A stretch of DNA of 5,441 bases. It comes from Nocardioidaceae bacterium UBA4001. GTDB taxonomy: Bacteria > Actinomycetota > Actinomycetes > Propionibacteriales > Nocardioidaceae. Position 1 is the stretch's first letter. Each line of letters begins with the position of its first letter. The notes below the pieces were generated by a model. It ran no database searches. It saw only the letters and a program-made list of their open reading frames with translations, and was not told the DNA's origin. Below are positions 4,917 through 5,441 of this stretch, one piece after another. Location: the NCBI GenBank assembly GCA_002384855.1, contig DGBP01000057.1, positions 1-5,441 of the forward strand, in the 5' to 3' direction. Position numbers and translations under genes: made by a program.

Positions 4917-5441
4917 GTGAGTGCGCCGCCGAGTGACCGTTCCGGAGACTATGTCCGTCTGGGACTGGCGGCGGGCCTGTTCGGCATCACCCTGCCGCCG
5001 TGCAACGGAATCGGTTGCCCGAGGTTGAGGAGAACGTCTTTCGGCTCATGCACGAACTGCCGGGCTGGCTGCTGCTCCCGTTCCAGGTGATTGAGCAGCT
5101 CGGCTCGCGCCTGGCTCCCGTCGTCGTGGGCTTGCTGGTCGTGCTGGCCCTGCGTCGGTTCCGGTTGGGACTCAGCATCGCGGTTGCCGGCACGGCCGCC
5201 TGGGTCGTCGCTCACGTGTTGAAGGCGTTCTTCGAGCGCCCGCGACCTGCAGAGTTCATGACGGACCTTCCCCGTGAGCTGTCGAGCGGGGGCCCGGCTT
5301 CATCTCTGGCCATACCGCAGTAGTCACGGCCATCGTCGCGGTCACCGCTCCGTACCTGTTTCGTCGGTGGCGTAGGGTGGTCTGGGCAGTTCCGGCGTTG
5401 GTCGGCTTCGCACGGATATCCTGGATCTCTGCTTGAGTGCA
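4917..5441 (+). pseudogene. Frameshifted PAP2-family phosphatase (also cut by the window end)
   Basis: Three reading frames in succession give one PAP2-type protein. Segment 1, from GTG 4917, reads SGDYVRLGLAAGLFGIT. Segment 2 starts near 4994 and reads AAVQRNRLPEVEENVFRLM onward through motif 1, KAFFERPRP (K codon 5222, RP 5243-5248), to SSGGP. Segment 3, from about 5293, reads PGFISGHTAVVTAIVAVTA (motif 2, SGH at 5305-5313) to VGFARI near 5418. Each junction fits loss of one base: the first near the CCC at 4990-4992, the second in GGGGGCCC at 5288-5295. After VGFARI the frame hits TGA at 5434, and none of the three frames shows the expected motif-3 histidine. As read, segment 2 stops at 5321-5323. 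It is a pseudogene, or real but mis-sequenced. It belongs to a different PAP2 subgroup from the gene at the window start. GTG 4866 is a less likely start. Confidence 0.8.

Noticed and set aside
4882..4920. Twelve-residue frame whose TGA overlaps GTG 4917
   Set aside because: It could be a leader peptide, but it has only a weak GGGG eight bases upstream and is too short to support.
4917..5441. Programmed ribosomal frameshifting instead of a pseudogene
   Set aside because: Two shifts in one small enzyme gene, each fitting a one-base loss, and no recognisable slippery-site-plus-structure arrangement; mutation or sequencing error is simpler.
1..5441. Mobile element, CRISPR, tRNA or rRNA content
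   Set aside because: No transposase or integrase motifs, no terminal repeats with target duplications, no regularly spaced repeats and no tRNA-like cloverleaf were seen on reading both strands.

Overview
The window looks like chromosomal DNA from a high-GC actinobacterium. The coding sequence is very GC-rich with strong third-position G/C bias, GTG starts are common, genes overlap by a few bases, and one promoter looks leaderless. A Nocardioides-like member of the Propionibacteriales would fit, but the genus is an inference from style and protein families only.

Layout. (1) Plus strand, 2-2899: a PAP2-family membrane phosphatase whose 5' end lies outside the window, then an OmpR/PhoB-type response regulator and its sensor histidine kinase, which overlap by ATGA. 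A strong hairpin and a leaderless-type promoter sit between the phosphatase and the regulator. (2) Minus strand, 4160-2937: an apparent operon of three small membrane proteins of unknown function, one DUF2231-like and two DUF202 proteins, running tail-to-tail against the kinase. (3) Plus strand, 4238-4751: a candidate 42-residue small protein with its own ribosome binding site, followed 10 bases later by a zincin-like metallopeptidase (HExxH). Two hairpins follow it. (4) Plus strand, about 4917 to the window end: a second PAP2-type phosphatase, broken by two apparent single-base losses and lacking a recognisable last motif. It is either a pseudogene or poor sequence.

How the parts may work together. 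The two-component pair probably senses a cell-envelope signal through a roughly 115-residue extracytoplasmic domain. The adjacent PAP2 enzyme would dephosphorylate a lipid or isoprenoid phosphate, so the first block may be an envelope-response unit. The DUF2231/DUF202 operon is all membrane proteins and could be a target of that system, but no operator was identified to show it. The small protein and metallopeptidase appear translationally coupled, which makes a functional link plausible.

No rRNA, tRNA, CRISPR array, transposase or integrase was seen. No stretch over 300 bases lacks a gene; the longest gap is about 165 bases (4752-4916), and it holds two hairpins. Nothing here is clearly a new system. 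The best leads are the small protein, the PAP2 enzyme with a replaced catalytic-motif lysine, the atypical DUF2231 N-terminus, and the frameshifted PAP2 gene.
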